Below the pieces are notes generated by a model. That model did no database searches, was not told the origin of the DNA, and saw only the letters and a program-made list of their open reading frames with translations. Below, in pieces: positions 11,201-21,972 of a DNA stretch of 64,000 nt. Each line of letters starts with the position of its first letter. Positions within the stretch are counted from its first letter, which is position 1. Origin of the DNA: Bacillota bacterium (GTDB lineage Bacteria; Bacillota; Limnochordia; Limnochordales; ZCTH02-B6); the NCBI GenBank assembly GCA_017656145.1, contig JACDOI010000001.1, forward strand, positions 60,226 through 124,225. Direction: 5' to 3'. The position numbers and the translations under genes are program-made.

Positions 11201-11378
11201 GATCCGATGAAGCGGGCAGGCCGAACAGCACGGCCAGCAGGCCCGCCAAGAGGGTGGACTTCCCCCCCTCGTTGGGAGCCACGTGCACGTTGAGCCCGGG
11301 TTCAAGCTCAAGGCGTACCCGGCCGGCGAACCGACCGAATCCGGCCAGCTCCAGCCTCCGCCAAGCGACCGAACTCAC
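8235..11378 (-). CDS. AAA family SMC-like ATPase, YhaN/SbcC type
   Basis: N-terminal FGRFAGRVRLELEPGLNVHVAPNEGGKSTLL, long coiled coil, C-terminal LSQGTRDQLYLALRLAIAD and LLFDDPFVNCD; paired with a YhaO-like phosphoesterase. Confidence 0.8.
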   Translation of the reverse strand: MSSVAWRRLELAGFGRFAGRVRLELEPGLNVHVAPNEGGKSTLLAGLLAVLFGLPASSDPERFGQARYQNWDGPSRFEGELEFAAGGSVYLIRRNFATHWVRVSRRSGTSWEDIVSEEHNPSARRRAGRFDRFLRETLGVASRDLYLGAFVLAQPLPEERVLDHEVQQLISGAGTASYRQALDRLVDELRQLTRASRDLGVTGANARKDGLLEKLDRDIAQLRAAIDGSRHAVDSLQAVQVQVRELEERAREQRVRLAAVEKALAAASQWRALATRRRDQLQRYAQLLRAWEGVRDREAKLDAGRRRLEREFPEMALADPRTGELLEQLVLLEERIAAARNQARRDVDRLRAQAEQLAREWREFSGERDRLALLQERLSGQYAVFEQAAPEELHLFQACTKTRQRLLQEVESAELELARCREQRATYQAEEDRFRRSFADVEPLAGLGENPVEAVDARLEAFERLWQVEEQLKDARRRLDAAARRSALRRTGILVAGAVLAVIAGLGVYGVYSPAAAAVAAVAVLALAAGWAVRAGTLPRDAVRTVRGLEEEANRLQSSMNESYRGPLATAAPHELAAWRERLLARQQQAAVLEQLRQAVPSQEAERELAIRAARAREALAAFDRATGPARERFGQQVEEAYRDWVRIREEAQALLRSIEGFCRRHFNRADAIPERVPAASLAGPWAELAGLFRAAGFPAATAAEVGERLDQLPVGFWDEAVRHVESGGELVQWQAEAASLREQLGPVLAAVGGDASAARERVRQWQLELDELDRLEGERAGLLAAHGVQTPEELHELATAAGNGAAAFLQEMERLRQAHPELPEPEDAESGARAEERLERLSTEQERLRAELAADEERLRTLWQEQSRLAGGPVVNIAQAEEELRELIRRREAVALEAAAVARAHQELVAAVREFQAAHRCRLAESAGRYLARFTGRPVRVMLDEEFRVSVGEPSGQRCAVGQLSQGTRDQLYLALRLAIADLVAEDAPLPLLFDDPFVNCDAGRLERIREALESIARQRQILLVAHRVELSAWGRPARVWEESVR

Positions 11379-12502
11379 CGGGTCCGCTCCCCCAAGGCGG
11401 CCATGCCTCGCCGGAGGGCGAGCACGAGCATTTGCCGCTCGTCGGGATTCTTCGCCTGCTCGATGGCGGCCTTCATCCGGCGAACGAACTGGCCCCTCAC
11501 CGTCGGTTCGGCTGCCAATCCATCGAAGGCGGCCTCATCCAGAACGGTTGTTTCATCGACGATGTCCAGGTGGTAAAAGCAGCTCCGGAGCCGGTCGGCC
11601 AGCTCGTCTGCGGCGAGGCGGGCGGGGCTGGCGCCGACGAGCCGGACCCGGACGATAGCGGAAGAATCGCCCAGTTCGCGGATGCGACCCTCGACGTCCG
11701 TTTCGTCGCGGCAAGCGCTCACATCGAGCTCCACCGTGCGCACGGGCCGGCTTCCGGCGGGTTTCCGCTCAAGTCTGGCCTGCCCGTCGCCGAGTACGGC
11801 GACGGTGAAAAACCCGACGCCCGGGTCGTCGAACCCTTTACCTTCTACGGCGCCGGGGTACACCGCCAGGCCGTTGCCCAGCGTCCGAACCACGTGCTGG
11901 TGAATATGGCCCAAAGCGACGTAATCGTAGCTGGCGGCCGCCAGGGCATCTTCCGGCAAGGGCAAGCTTCTATCGCCGGCATTCCAGCCCAACGAGCCGT
12001 GGAACACCGCGACGTGCAGGCCGGGAACATGAAGGCGCGGGAACTCCTCCACCGGCGTCCGGGTCACGCCGCCCGTGTACGCGAGCCCGTAGATGTGGAT
12101 AGGCACCCCCCGCACCGAGAGTGTGCCCGCGTGAGCCGCGATGGGACTTGTCACAAGCAACCCGGGCCAGCGTAAGCCGTACTCCCGGTACACCGAGTCG
12201 TGGTATGTGATCTCATCATGATTGCCGGGAACGGTGACCACCGCCACGCCCGCTTCGACAAGGCGAGCCAAATCCGCAACGACTCGCCCCAGAAGACCAG
12301 GCTCAGGCCGGTGCGTTTCGAACAAGTCCCCGGCGATGACGACCATGTCGGCCGCGGATTCGGTCAGCACCCAGTCGACTGCCCGGGTGAGCAGGCCGTC
12401 CCGCTCCCGCTGCCGCTCGCCGGCCCGGGACCCGAGAAACCGGGGCGTCCATCCTAGATGCAGGTCGGCCAGGTGCAACACCCGCACCGGTCCGCCGGCC
12501 AT
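11375..12502 (-). CDS. DNA repair metallophosphoesterase, YhaO/SbcD type
   Basis: HLADLHLG, VIAGDLFE, VPGNHDE, GHIHQH metallophosphoesterase motifs. Confidence 0.85.
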   Translation of the reverse strand: MAGGPVRVLHLADLHLGWTPRFLGSRAGERQRERDGLLTRAVDWVLTESAADMVVIAGDLFETHRPEPGLLGRVVADLARLVEAGVAVVTVPGNHDEITYHDSVYREYGLRWPGLLVTSPIAAHAGTLSVRGVPIHIYGLAYTGGVTRTPVEEFPRLHVPGLHVAVFHGSLGWNAGDRSLPLPEDALAAASYDYVALGHIHQHVVRTLGNGLAVYPGAVEGKGFDDPGVGFFTVAVLGDGQARLERKPAGSRPVRTVELDVSACRDETDVEGRIRELGDSSAIVRVRLVGASPARLAADELADRLRSCFYHLDIVDETTVLDEAAFDGLAAEPTVRGQFVRRMKAAIEQAKNPDERQMLVLALRRGMAALGERTR

Positions 12503-12546
12503 TGCGGTTCTCCCTCCACCCGCCGCCCCGGCCCGGCGGCTGCCCG

Positions 12547-12798
12547 TTAGTCCTCCAGCAGTTCCAGCTGGCCCCCATCGACAAGGGCCAGGACGACTTG
12601 CTCAGCCCGCTCGGCCCGGGAACCGCCCGCGGCCCGGGCGCCGTAGCGCTCAGCGACGACGCGCTCCAGATGGGCCAGGTAGTCGTCGTCCTCCCCGCCC
12701 CCTTCCGAAGCGAGGAAGCCCATCTCCTTCAACGCGTCCACGATCTCCTCCGGCGTGTTGCCCAAAAGATTAGGATTGCCGGGTACCACGACCTTCAC
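12547..12798 (-). CDS. Small acidic protein of unknown function
   Basis: GTG start at 12798 gives MKVVVPGNPNLLGNTPEEIVDALKEMGFLASEGG; the longer ORF start at 12966 overlaps the neighbouring gene. Confidence 0.5.
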   Translation of the reverse strand: MKVVVPGNPNLLGNTPEEIVDALKEMGFLASEGGGEDDDYLAHLERVVAERYGARAAGGSRAERAEQVVLALVDGGQLELLED

Positions 12799-12832
12799 GG
12801 GCGAACCTCCTCTGCCGGCTCCGGCCGGCCCC

Positions 12833-13182
12833 TCAGGCTTTCGGGGCAGCGCCGGCGTCAGCCGTCTGGGACGACGCCGCGATGAGCTCGTCCAGTACCG
12901 TTGCGACCAAATCCCGGCCTTCCTCGACCGCCCGGCGCAAGCCTTCGTCGCCGAAGCCGTCAACAAACATCTTCTTTAAGTAGATGTCGATTTCGTCCAT
13001 GATCAGCGCCCGCACCGTCCGGAGTTCCATTTCCGGCTTGTAGCGGTTTTGGTCCAAGACCCAGACGGCCATGGACATGACCCGGTGGAGGCCCTTCCGG
13101 ACGACGGGATCGTCGCTGTTGCGGCGCCGCTCATCCAGGGCCCCTACGACTCGAGCCCGCAGACCGGCATAATCCACCGCGC

Positions 13183-13186
<4 letters not shown>
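12833..13186 (-). CDS. Hypothetical protein (117 aa)
   Basis: Open frame with protein-like composition, overlapping the fumC stop region. Confidence 0.55.
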
Positions 13187-14574
<1,388 letters not shown>

Positions 14575-14663
14575 TGCTCGCCGCCTCCTCCCGGATGCTG
14601 ACAGCTTGTCCAAATGGTAGTTATTCACCGGGGCACGTTCTCATCCTGCCCATAAGCCGCCCA

Positions 14664-15182
14664 TCACGTCAACCGCCGGGCCCGGAACCGCCGACCGGCC
14701 GCCAGCCGCTGGGCCAGCTCCACCAGCCAGTCCAGGTGGCCCTTGCGGGCGGCGTACTCGTAGTCCGTGCGGTACCGGTACCAAACGGTGATCACATATC
14801 CGGTCGGGGTTTGATCAGTCTGGAAGCGGTAGTCGGTGCCTTCAAGAAGTTCCTCCAGGTGGGCGGCGGCCACCAGCTTGTGGAGCGGAAACTCGATCTT
14901 GACCGAAGCCTCTTCCTCGACCGGGGGAGCCTCTCCGAGCCGGCCCAAATCCAGCTCAGTCCGGTGGTCCGTCAAGATGTCCGCCGCCCTCAGCAAGACG
15001 TCCACCGTTTCCTCACCGGAGTCGGGGATGTTCAAAAGCCATTCGTCCCGGATGGAAAAGGCCGCAAGCTCAGGGTCGTACACGAACGGCATCCGGCGCC
15101 AACCGTCGGTCAACGTTTCCAAGACGTCGAGATCGGTCCGGCTCATGTGCCTAACCAGCAACTGCCGTACCGGTTCGTCCAA
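14664..15182 (-). CDS. Hypothetical protein (172 aa)
   Basis: Open frame with protein-like composition; family not recognised. Confidence 0.5.
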   Translation of the reverse strand: MDEPVRQLLVRHMSRTDLDVLETLTDGWRRMPFVYDPELAAFSIRDEWLLNIPDSGEETVDVLLRAADILTDHRTELDLGRLGEAPPVEEEASVKIEFPLHKLVAAAHLEELLEGTDYRFQTDQTPTGYVITVWYRYRTDYEYAARKGHLDWLVELAQRLAAGRRFRARRLT

Positions 15183-15333
15183 CGCCAGTCCCCCTCCGGC
15201 CCGGCCAGCCGGGCGGAAAGCGGCTTTCAGGTTACCGATCTTAGTGTAGCCCTAGGCGGTCCGGGTGTCGAGGGGTGCCAAACGACCCGGCGGCCACCGG
15301 CGATTGCCGCTGGGATCTATCTGAACAATCCGT

Positions 15334-15339
15334 TATAAT
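15334..15339 (+). promoter_or_regulatory. Candidate -10 element TATAAT upstream of the HNH gene
   Basis: Exact TATAAT, but no convincing -35 at 16-18 nt spacing. Confidence 0.35.
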
Positions 15340-15390
15340 GACGAGGTGGACATCGGGCGCCGGCCGGCGCCCGTGGGGAGGCCTTCTGTG

Positions 15391-16899
15391 TTGAGCGTGC
15401 ACGTGCTTTTGGACGAAATTTTCTTCGCCACCTCGTGGCCCGTTGGCGACCAGCAGCGGGTTCTCCTGTTGCCGACCAACCGGGGATTGCATGTGGGCGA
15501 CACGGTCTTTTTGCGCAATGACGACGGCGAGCTGACATGGGTGTGCGACGTGCTGGCCACCGGTGAGGTGGACGGCACCGGAGCCTGGAACGGCGAGGAC
15601 CAGCCGCCGCGCCAGCGCCACGCCTTGCTGGGGTATTTGGCCCGCATCCATCCCGGGGTCGTTCCTCGAGGCTCGTCTCGTCTTGTGGCACGCTGGGTGA
15701 CGCTCAACCGGCGAACCGTTCAAAGTGCCCTTCCATGGTGGGAAAAAGGCCTGCTCGTGTATCACTCCACTTTGAGATTGATCGAAGGCGTGTTGTCGCC
15801 GGAGCATGTGCACAAGGCCGCCGAACTGGGCTACCTCAACCGCCATCCCAGTGGCCACTGGGTCATCCCCCACGGCGAGGCCCGTAAGCGAATCCTCGTC
15901 CACGTCCTGGGCGCCGACCTCACCTGTGGCTTGTGCGGTGGTCCCATTTCCGCGGTTGAGGAGGCCACCCAAGATCACGTGATCCCCGTCAGCCAGGGCG
16001 GGCCCGACGCACTGGCCAACGTTCAGCTGGCTCACCGGTCGTGCAACGAGCTGAAGGGCAATGCCTTGCCGGAACAGTATCCCCCGTTTTTCCCTCGGCC
16101 CGGCGACGAAGTGGCCAGGTGGTACGATCGGGCGGCCCGCCGGGCCCGGGGCGGGCGCAACGGGCGCAACCATCGCACCCGGCTCGTCCCGGCCGCCGCG
16201 TTCCAGGTGCAACCCCGGGACGTGCCGCTGGCCGTGCTGGCCCCGGCCTCCCGGCCTTCACAGGCTGCCGCCTCGTCCCATCCCGAACCCGGCGAGCCGG
16301 AACCGGACAACCTGGCCCTGCCCGCGTTCGGCTCCGGGGAACCACCGGAACGGGCTGACCACAAGCCAGCGGTGGCCGGCGGGCAGGAAGAATCCGCCCC
16401 CGGCGCCGGGGAGCAGGAATGGCTGACGACCGTTCGAGAGGCCTGCCTGAAGGATTTGATGGCCCTTTCCCGCGAACCGAACTGGGCGGCCCGCACGGCG
16501 ACCCTGCGGACGCTGGAACAGCTCCCGCGCTCCCGGGCGACCCTCGCCAAGGAGCAAGGCACGCTGCTCGCGGAAGCCCAGGGTCCCAAGGGCCGGTTCC
16601 AGCTCCTGGAATGGCAGGGCGAACACGTCCTCGTCGAAGAGCGGGGCCGCCGCCAGGCGTTGCACCTCGTCAAGATGATCTACGCCCTCTCGCCCCGCGC
16701 ATACGTCTGGTACCTCAGCCGGTTCGGGCGGACAAGCCCCCTTGCGGTAGCCATGGCGCTGTCGCCCTTGTGGCAAAAGGGCACGCCCGACGAGCACGGC
16801 CGCATGCAGGTGAAAAAGAGCGGCATCCAGTTCGTGCTGGTCGTTCAGGACGAACGAGTCACCGATTGCGTCGAAGAACTGTCTCTGGCTGCGTCGTGA
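15391..16899 (+). CDS. HNH endonuclease-domain protein, large, multidomain
   Basis: CGLCGGPI...DHVIPVSQGGPDALANVQLAHRSCNELKG is a clear HNH motif; TTG start at 15391 follows GGGGAG (alternative GTG start at 15346). Confidence 0.7.
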   Translation: MSVHVLLDEIFFATSWPVGDQQRVLLLPTNRGLHVGDTVFLRNDDGELTWVCDVLATGEVDGTGAWNGEDQPPRQRHALLGYLARIHPGVVPRGSSRLVARWVTLNRRTVQSALPWWEKGLLVYHSTLRLIEGVLSPEHVHKAAELGYLNRHPSGHWVIPHGEARKRILVHVLGADLTCGLCGGPISAVEEATQDHVIPVSQGGPDALANVQLAHRSCNELKGNALPEQYPPFFPRPGDEVARWYDRAARRARGGRNGRNHRTRLVPAAAFQVQPRDVPLAVLAPASRPSQAAASSHPEPGEPEPDNLALPAFGSGEPPERADHKPAVAGGQEESAPGAGEQEWLTTVREACLKDLMALSREPNWAARTATLRTLEQLPRSRATLAKEQGTLLAEAQGPKGRFQLLEWQGEHVLVEERGRRQALHLVKMIYALSPRAYVWYLSRFGRTSPLAVAMALSPLWQKGTPDEHGRMQVKKSGIQFVLVVQDERVTDCVEELSLAAS

Positions 16900-16986
16900 A
16901 CGCGCCGGAACGATTCAGAAGGACACAGCAGCTGCTTGTGGAATTGTTGAAGATGGTGCATTCCCGCGGGAAGGCGAGGACCAGAT

Positions 16987-17883
16987 ATGCTCAGTGCCCA
17001 TCCTGTTTCTAACCGCTCGCCGTGGCGAGCGCTTCACGACTTTTGGTTGCTGACTAAGCCGAGCATCATGCTGCTCATTCTCATCACAGGGTTCACCACC
17101 TTGCTTGTGGCATCCGAAGGCATCCCCCCCGTTTCCCTGACGCTGGCGGCGATGATCGGCATGGCGCTGGCCTCGGGCTCGGCCAACGCCCTCAACTGTT
17201 ACATTGATCGGGACATCGATGCGATCATGACCCGGACCCGCAACCGGCCGCTGCCTGCCGGTCGCCTCGCGCCCTCCCAGGCGCTGGTGTTCGGCATCGT
17301 CCTGGGAATCGGAGCGTTCGCCGTTTTGGCGGCCCACGCGAACTTGCTGAGCGCGTCCATCGCCTTGGGAGGCATTTTGTTTTACGTGCTGGTGTACACT
17401 CTCGGGCTCAAGCGGCGGACACCGCAAAACATCGTTATCGGCGGAGCGGCGGGGGCTGTTCCTCCCCTCATCGCCTGGGCGGCGGTAACCGGCACGGTGG
17501 AGTGGCCGGCGGTGCTGCTTTTCGCCATCATCTTTCTCTGGACTCCTCCCCACTTCTGGTCGCTGGCGCTGCTCAGCTCGGCGGACTACGATCGGGCCGG
17601 CGTGCCCATGATGCCCGTTGTTCGGGGCGAGGAGGAAACCCGCCGGCAGATCGTTGCGTATGCAGCCCTGCTCATTCCGGCCACCGCCGGCATGTACCTG
17701 GTCGGATTTTCGGGGCTGTTCTTCCTCATCTCCGGGCTCGCTCTCGGCTTCGTGTTCCTGTGGAAGTCGTGGAATCTCCTGCGGACCCGGACCCGGGAAG
17801 CCGCGAAAGACGTCTTCCTGTTTTCCGTGTACTACTTGGGCCTGGTGTTTCTCGCCCTAGTCATTGATCGTCTTGTCCTGTGA
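16987..17883 (+). CDS. ctaB: Protoheme IX farnesyltransferase
   Basis: [24 protein letters not shown] UbiA-family heme O synthase signature. Confidence 0.93.
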   Translation: MLSAHPVSNRSPWRALHDFWLLTKPSIMLLILITGFTTLLVASEGIPPVSLTLAAMIGMALASGSANALNCYIDRDIDAIMTRTRNRPLPAGRLAPSQALVFGIVLGIGAFAVLAAHANLLSASIALGGILFYVLVYTLGLKRRTPQNIVIGGAAGAVPPLIAWAAVTGTVEWPAVLLFAIIFLWTPPHFWSLALLSSADYDRAGVPMMPVVRGEEETRRQIVAYAALLIPATAGMYLVGFSGLFFLISGLALGFVFLWKSWNLLRTRTREAAKDVFLFSVYYLGLVFLALVIDRLVL

Positions 17884-17914
17884 CACCCTGTCCTCTGGAG
17901 GCGAACCGTTTCCC

Positions 17915-19906
17915 ATGTCCATCTTGACCGCCGTCGCCCATACGGTCCGGGCTCTCGCCGCGGATGCCGTGGAACAAGCCCGCTCGGGCCATCCCGGCCT
18001 GCCCTTGGGGTGTGCGGAGATCGGCGCGGTGTTGTTTGGCCAAGTGTTGCGCCACGACCCGTCCTCGCCCCGCTGGCCTAATCGGGACCGGTTTATTCTG
18101 TCCGCAGGCCATGGCTCCATGTTGCTCTACGCGTTGTTGCACCTCTCCGGCTACGACGTGCCGATGGAGGAGTTGCGCCGCTTTCGCCAGCTGGGATCTA
18201 GAACCCCCGGGCATCCCGAGTACGGCGTTACGCCGGGCGTTGAGACGACCACCGGGCCCCTGGGACAAGGATTGGGCAACGCGGTGGGTATGGCGCTGGC
18301 CGAGGCGTTGTTGGCCCAGCGGTTCAACCGGCCGGGATATCCCATCGTCGACCATCACACGTTCGTGCTGGCTAGCGACGGAGACATGATGGAGGGCGTC
18401 GCGGCCGAAGCGGCTTCCCTGGCCGGCCACTTGCGCCTTGGGAAGCTTATCGTCATCTACGACGCCAACCGGATCAGCATCGACGGGTCCACGGATCTGA
18501 CGTTTACCGAGTCGGTAGCCGACCGCTTCCGTGCCTACGGATGGGCAGTGGAGACCGTGGACGGCCACGACGCCCAGGCTGTCGCGGCGAGCCTCTCGCG
18601 GGCCCGCAATACCCAGGACCGTCCTACCCTCATCGTGGCCCACACCCGCATCGCGCGCCACAGCCCCAAGGAAGGCAGCGCGGAGTCCCACGGAGCACCG
18701 TTGGGCGAAGAGGCGGTCCGGGCGTTGAAAGAAGCCATTGGCTTTCCGCCTCAGCCGTTTTACGTGCCGCCGGAGGTCGCTGCCTACTTCGCCGGCAAGC
18801 GTCGGGCATGGCAGCGGGCCCGCCGGGAGTGGGAGGAGATGTTCGCCGCCTGGTCCCAGGAATACCCGGACTTGCGCCGGCAGTGGGATGAAGCCCACGA
18901 GTTGCTCTTGCCCAACGGGCTTGAGCAAGAGCTGGCCGAGCTGGACGCGGACAAGCCGATGGCGACCCGGCAAGCCAGCGGCCGGGCGCTGCAGGTGGTG
19001 GCCGCCCGGGTTCCGTACCTGGTGGGCGGTTCGGCGGACCTCACCCCTTCCAACAACTCGGACATCAAAGGGGCCCGCGCCGTTGCGGCGGGCCAGTGGG
19101 ACGGCCGTAACATCCACTTCGGCGTCCGGGAGCACGGGATGGGCGCCATCGCGAACGGCATGGCCCTTCACGGAGGCGTAAGGCCGTATGCGGCCACATT
19201 CCTCGTCTTCTCAGACTACATGCGTCCCGCGGTGCGCATGAGCGCGCTGATGAAGCTGCCGGTCATTTATCTGTTCACCCACGACTCGGTGTACCTCGGG
19301 GAGGATGGCCCCACCCATCAGCCCATCGAACAGCTCGAATCGTTGCGGCTCATTCCCAACCTCCGGGTGTACCGGCCCGCAACCGCCAAGGAGACAGCCC
19401 TGGCCTGGTGGCACGCATTGCGCCGCCTCGACGGCCCGACGGCGCTGGCCTTAAGCCGCCAAAAGCTTCCCCCGCTTCCCGGCGCCGCTACCGACGAAGC
19501 GTCCTTTGCCCGCGGCGGGTACGTCATCCGTCCCGAATCGGGCGGAGCAGCGGTCCGATTGGTGTTGGTAGCTACCGGGAGCGAGGTGGCCACCGCCTGG
19601 ACTGTGGCTGAGCGGCTAGAGGAACAAGGATACCCGGTGAGGGTCGTTTCCGTGCCGTGCCGGGAAGTGTTCCTTGAGCAGCCCGAGTCGTACCGGGACG
19701 CGGTGCTCGGGGGCGACGGCGCCCGCCGGCTTATCGTCGAGGCAGGCGCTGGGGCGGGATGGTATCGCCTTGCCCGGCCAGGTGACCGAGTTGTTTCGCT
19801 GGAGCGGTTCGGAGAAAGCGGGCCCGGGTCGCAAGTCGCGGAAAAGTTGGGCATCGGCATCGAAGGGGTGCTGGCCGCGGCCAAAGCGCTGCTCGCGGCC
19901 AAGTGA
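17915..19906 (+). CDS. tkt: Transketolase
   Basis: [69 protein letters not shown]. Confidence 0.95.
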   Translation: MSILTAVAHTVRALAADAVEQARSGHPGLPLGCAEIGAVLFGQVLRHDPSSPRWPNRDRFILSAGHGSMLLYALLHLSGYDVPMEELRRFRQLGSRTPGHPEYGVTPGVETTTGPLGQGLGNAVGMALAEALLAQRFNRPGYPIVDHHTFVLASDGDMMEGVAAEAASLAGHLRLGKLIVIYDANRISIDGSTDLTFTESVADRFRAYGWAVETVDGHDAQAVAASLSRARNTQDRPTLIVAHTRIARHSPKEGSAESHGAPLGEEAVRALKEAIGFPPQPFYVPPEVAAYFAGKRRAWQRARREWEEMFAAWSQEYPDLRRQWDEAHELLLPNGLEQELAELDADKPMATRQASGRALQVVAARVPYLVGGSADLTPSNNSDIKGARAVAAGQWDGRNIHFGVREHGMGAIANGMALHGGVRPYAATFLVFSDYMRPAVRMSALMKLPVIYLFTHDSVYLGEDGPTHQPIEQLESLRLIPNLRVYRPATAKETALAWWHALRRLDGPTALALSRQKLPPLPGAATDEASFARGGYVIRPESGGAAVRLVLVATGSEVATAWTVAERLEEQGYPVRVVSVPCREVFLEQPESYRDAVLGGDGARRLIVEAGAGAGWYRLARPGDRVVSLERFGESGPGSQVAEKLGIGIEGVLAAAKALLAAK

Positions 19907-19915
19907 CAACCAGGG

Positions 19916-19946
19916 TCCGGCACGGTTCGAAGGAAACCGTGCCGGA
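19916..19946. terminator. Bidirectional stem-loop between convergent tkt and purK
   Basis: Perfect 12-bp arms TCCGGCACGGTT / AACCGTGCCGGA with a 7-nt loop; no long U tract. Confidence 0.65.
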
Positions 19947-19949
19947 TCG

Positions 19950-21230
19950 CTAAAGCAAACCGCCCCGGCTGTCTCCGGCTACGGCCGGCGGGTCACCCGG
20001 TCCGCGGATGATCTCCCAGGCCCGCTGGGCCCGTTCGAAGGCAGCGGATAGCGACCGGCCGACAGTCGTGATGTGGCCCATCTTCCGATCGCGCCGGGCG
20101 CCCTTTTTTCCGTACAGGTGCAAATGGACGCCGTCGATGGCCAGCAGCTTGTCCGTCGCAGCCAAGAGCGGGCCTACGTGCTGTCCCAGCACGTTGATCA
20201 TGACCGCCGGATGAAGGAGTTCCACCGACCCCAGCGGCAAGTTGCATACGGTGCGCACGTGCTGCTCGAACTGGGAGGTGGCGCACGCGTCGAGCGTATA
20301 ATGCCCCGAGTTATGGGGACGCGGGGCAAACTCGTTGACGAACAGCCGGCCGTCACCGGTCAAGAACATCTCTACTCCCAGCACGCCCACCGCCTGCAAT
20401 TCCTCGGCCAATCGCACCGCCAGGCGGCGGGCTTCGTCCGCATGGGCCTCGTCCACCCGGGCGGGAACGATGGACGCGTGCAAAATGTGGCGATGGTGCA
20501 CGTTTTCTGTGACGGGAAAGGCCGCGATGGCCCCGCGGGCATTGCGAGCCACGATGACCGACAATTCCTTGACAAAGGGCACGGCTGCCTCCAGAATGAG
20601 CCGGCCGGTGCCAGGCCCAGCCGGCGTTCCCAGCCGCTCCCATGCCCGGTCCAGATCGCCGGGGCCCTCAATCCAATGCTGTCCTTTGCCGTCATAGCCT
20701 CCCGTAGCCGTCTTCAGCACGCACGGAAAGCCGATGACCTCCACCGCCTGTACGAGCTCCGGCCACGTCTCGACCGGGTAAAAATCCGTTACCGGCAATC
20801 CCAGCGCGCGAAACGTCTGCTTCTCCCGAATCCGGTCCTGGGCCGCGCGGAGCACCGAAGACGCTGGCCGCACGACGGTCTCCCGCTCCAGCGCGTGCGC
20901 GACAGCAGCGGCCACATTCTCAAACTCGTACGTCACAACGTCCGCCTGGGAGGCGAGCTTTCGGGCCGCGGTGACGTCGTCGAACGCGGCGACTACAGCC
21001 GAGTCGGCGACTTGCGCGGCCGGCGAGTCCGGCGTTGGGTCCAGCACCGCAATCCGGTAGCCCATGCGCCGCGCGGCCATCGCGGTCATTCGACCCAGCT
21101 GTCCTCCGCCCAAAATGCCGATGGTGCTGCCAGGCCCAAAAAATGCGGCAGTCTCCGCCCGCGCTGCCCGGCGAGCTCGGCCGTCGGATCCGGCAGCCCC
21201 GGCGTCTGCGGCAGCGGGCCGCCCTGTCAT
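19950..21230 (-). CDS. purK: 5-(carboxyamino)imidazole ribonucleotide synthase
   Basis: [50 protein letters not shown]. Confidence 0.93.
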   Translation of the reverse strand: MTGRPAAADAGAAGSDGRARRAARAETAAFFGPGSTIGILGGGQLGRMTAMAARRMGYRIAVLDPTPDSPAAQVADSAVVAAFDDVTAARKLASQADVVTYEFENVAAAVAHALERETVVRPASSVLRAAQDRIREKQTFRALGLPVTDFYPVETWPELVQAVEVIGFPCVLKTATGGYDGKGQHWIEGPGDLDRAWERLGTPAGPGTGRLILEAAVPFVKELSVIVARNARGAIAAFPVTENVHHRHILHASIVPARVDEAHADEARRLAVRLAEELQAVGVLGVEMFLTGDGRLFVNEFAPRPHNSGHYTLDACATSQFEQHVRTVCNLPLGSVELLHPAVMINVLGQHVGPLLAATDKLLAIDGVHLHLYGKKGARRDRKMGHITTVGRSLSAAFERAQRAWEIIRGPGDPPAVAGDSRGGLL

Positions 21231-21715
21231 AGGAGCTCGCCGCCTTCCAGGACGTCCTGCCGCATCTTCTCCCGCCGCGCGCGCAACCTGTCCCGGATCT
21301 CCGGATACTTGTTCGCGAGAATGCTCGCGGCCAGCAATCCCGCATTGATCGCGCCGGCCCGCCCGATGGCTACGGTGGCCACGGGTACACCAGCGGGCAT
21401 CTGCACGATGGAGAGCAGCGAATCGAGCCCCCGCAGCGCCTTCGATTCGACCGGCACGCCGATGACCGGCAACGTCGTCTTGGCAGCGGTCATGCCGGGC
21501 AGGTGGGCGGCCCCACCTGCACCGGCGATGATCACTTCCAATCCTCGCCCCTCGGCCGTGGCGGCGTACTCGAACATCCGGTCCGGCGTCCGATGAGCCG
21601 ACACCACCGCCGTTTCATACGGAATGCCCAGCTCCTGCAGCACTTCCGCCGCGGCCCGCATCGTTTCCCAGTCGGACCGGCTGCCCATGATCACCCCCAC
21701 CAGCGGGTTGGTCAT
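21227..21715 (-). CDS. purE: 5-(carboxyamino)imidazole ribonucleotide mutase
   Basis: [37 protein letters not shown]. Confidence 0.95.
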   Translation of the reverse strand: MTNPLVGVIMGSRSDWETMRAAAEVLQELGIPYETAVVSAHRTPDRMFEYAATAEGRGLEVIIAGAGGAAHLPGMTAAKTTLPVIGVPVESKALRGLDSLLSIVQMPAGVPVATVAIGRAGAINAGLLAASILANKYPEIRDRLRARREKMRQDVLEGGELL

Positions 21716-21972
21716 CGGTGCCCTCCTCCCCGAAGCTTGAGGTAAAACCGCGCGCGAATGTCGTCCGTCGACGGGACATCCTGCTCCGTTTGCTGCCAAA
21801 CGTCCTGCTCTTCATGCATCAGGTACAGGGCGAAATGGGATGCATAGTCGTAGTCCACATACACTTCCCCATCCCGTACGAGCTGCCGGGCCAGCTGGGG
21901 AAAGACCCGTGTCCAAAGCGTGCGCCCGTCCAGCGACGCCCATCCCTTTCCCGCCGGCGAGGTGTCCTGAGT
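21712..21972 (-). other. 86-codon open frame directly after and in frame with the ychF stop; its stop overlaps the purE ATG (ATGA)
   Basis: Translation [86 protein letters not shown]; no ATG near its 5' end; absent from the supplied ORF track. Confidence 0.5.

Noticed and set aside
15334-15346. Leaderless transcript from TATAAT with the GTG at 15346 as start
   Set aside because: A better start is the TTG at 15391 preceded by GGGGAG, making 15346 more likely the transcription start than the translation start.
15241-16212. 323-aa minus-strand ORF opposite the HNH gene
   Set aside because: No domain; the plus strand encodes a clear HNH motif.
17861-19171. 436-aa minus-strand ORF opposite transketolase
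   Set aside because: Antisense shadow of tkt.
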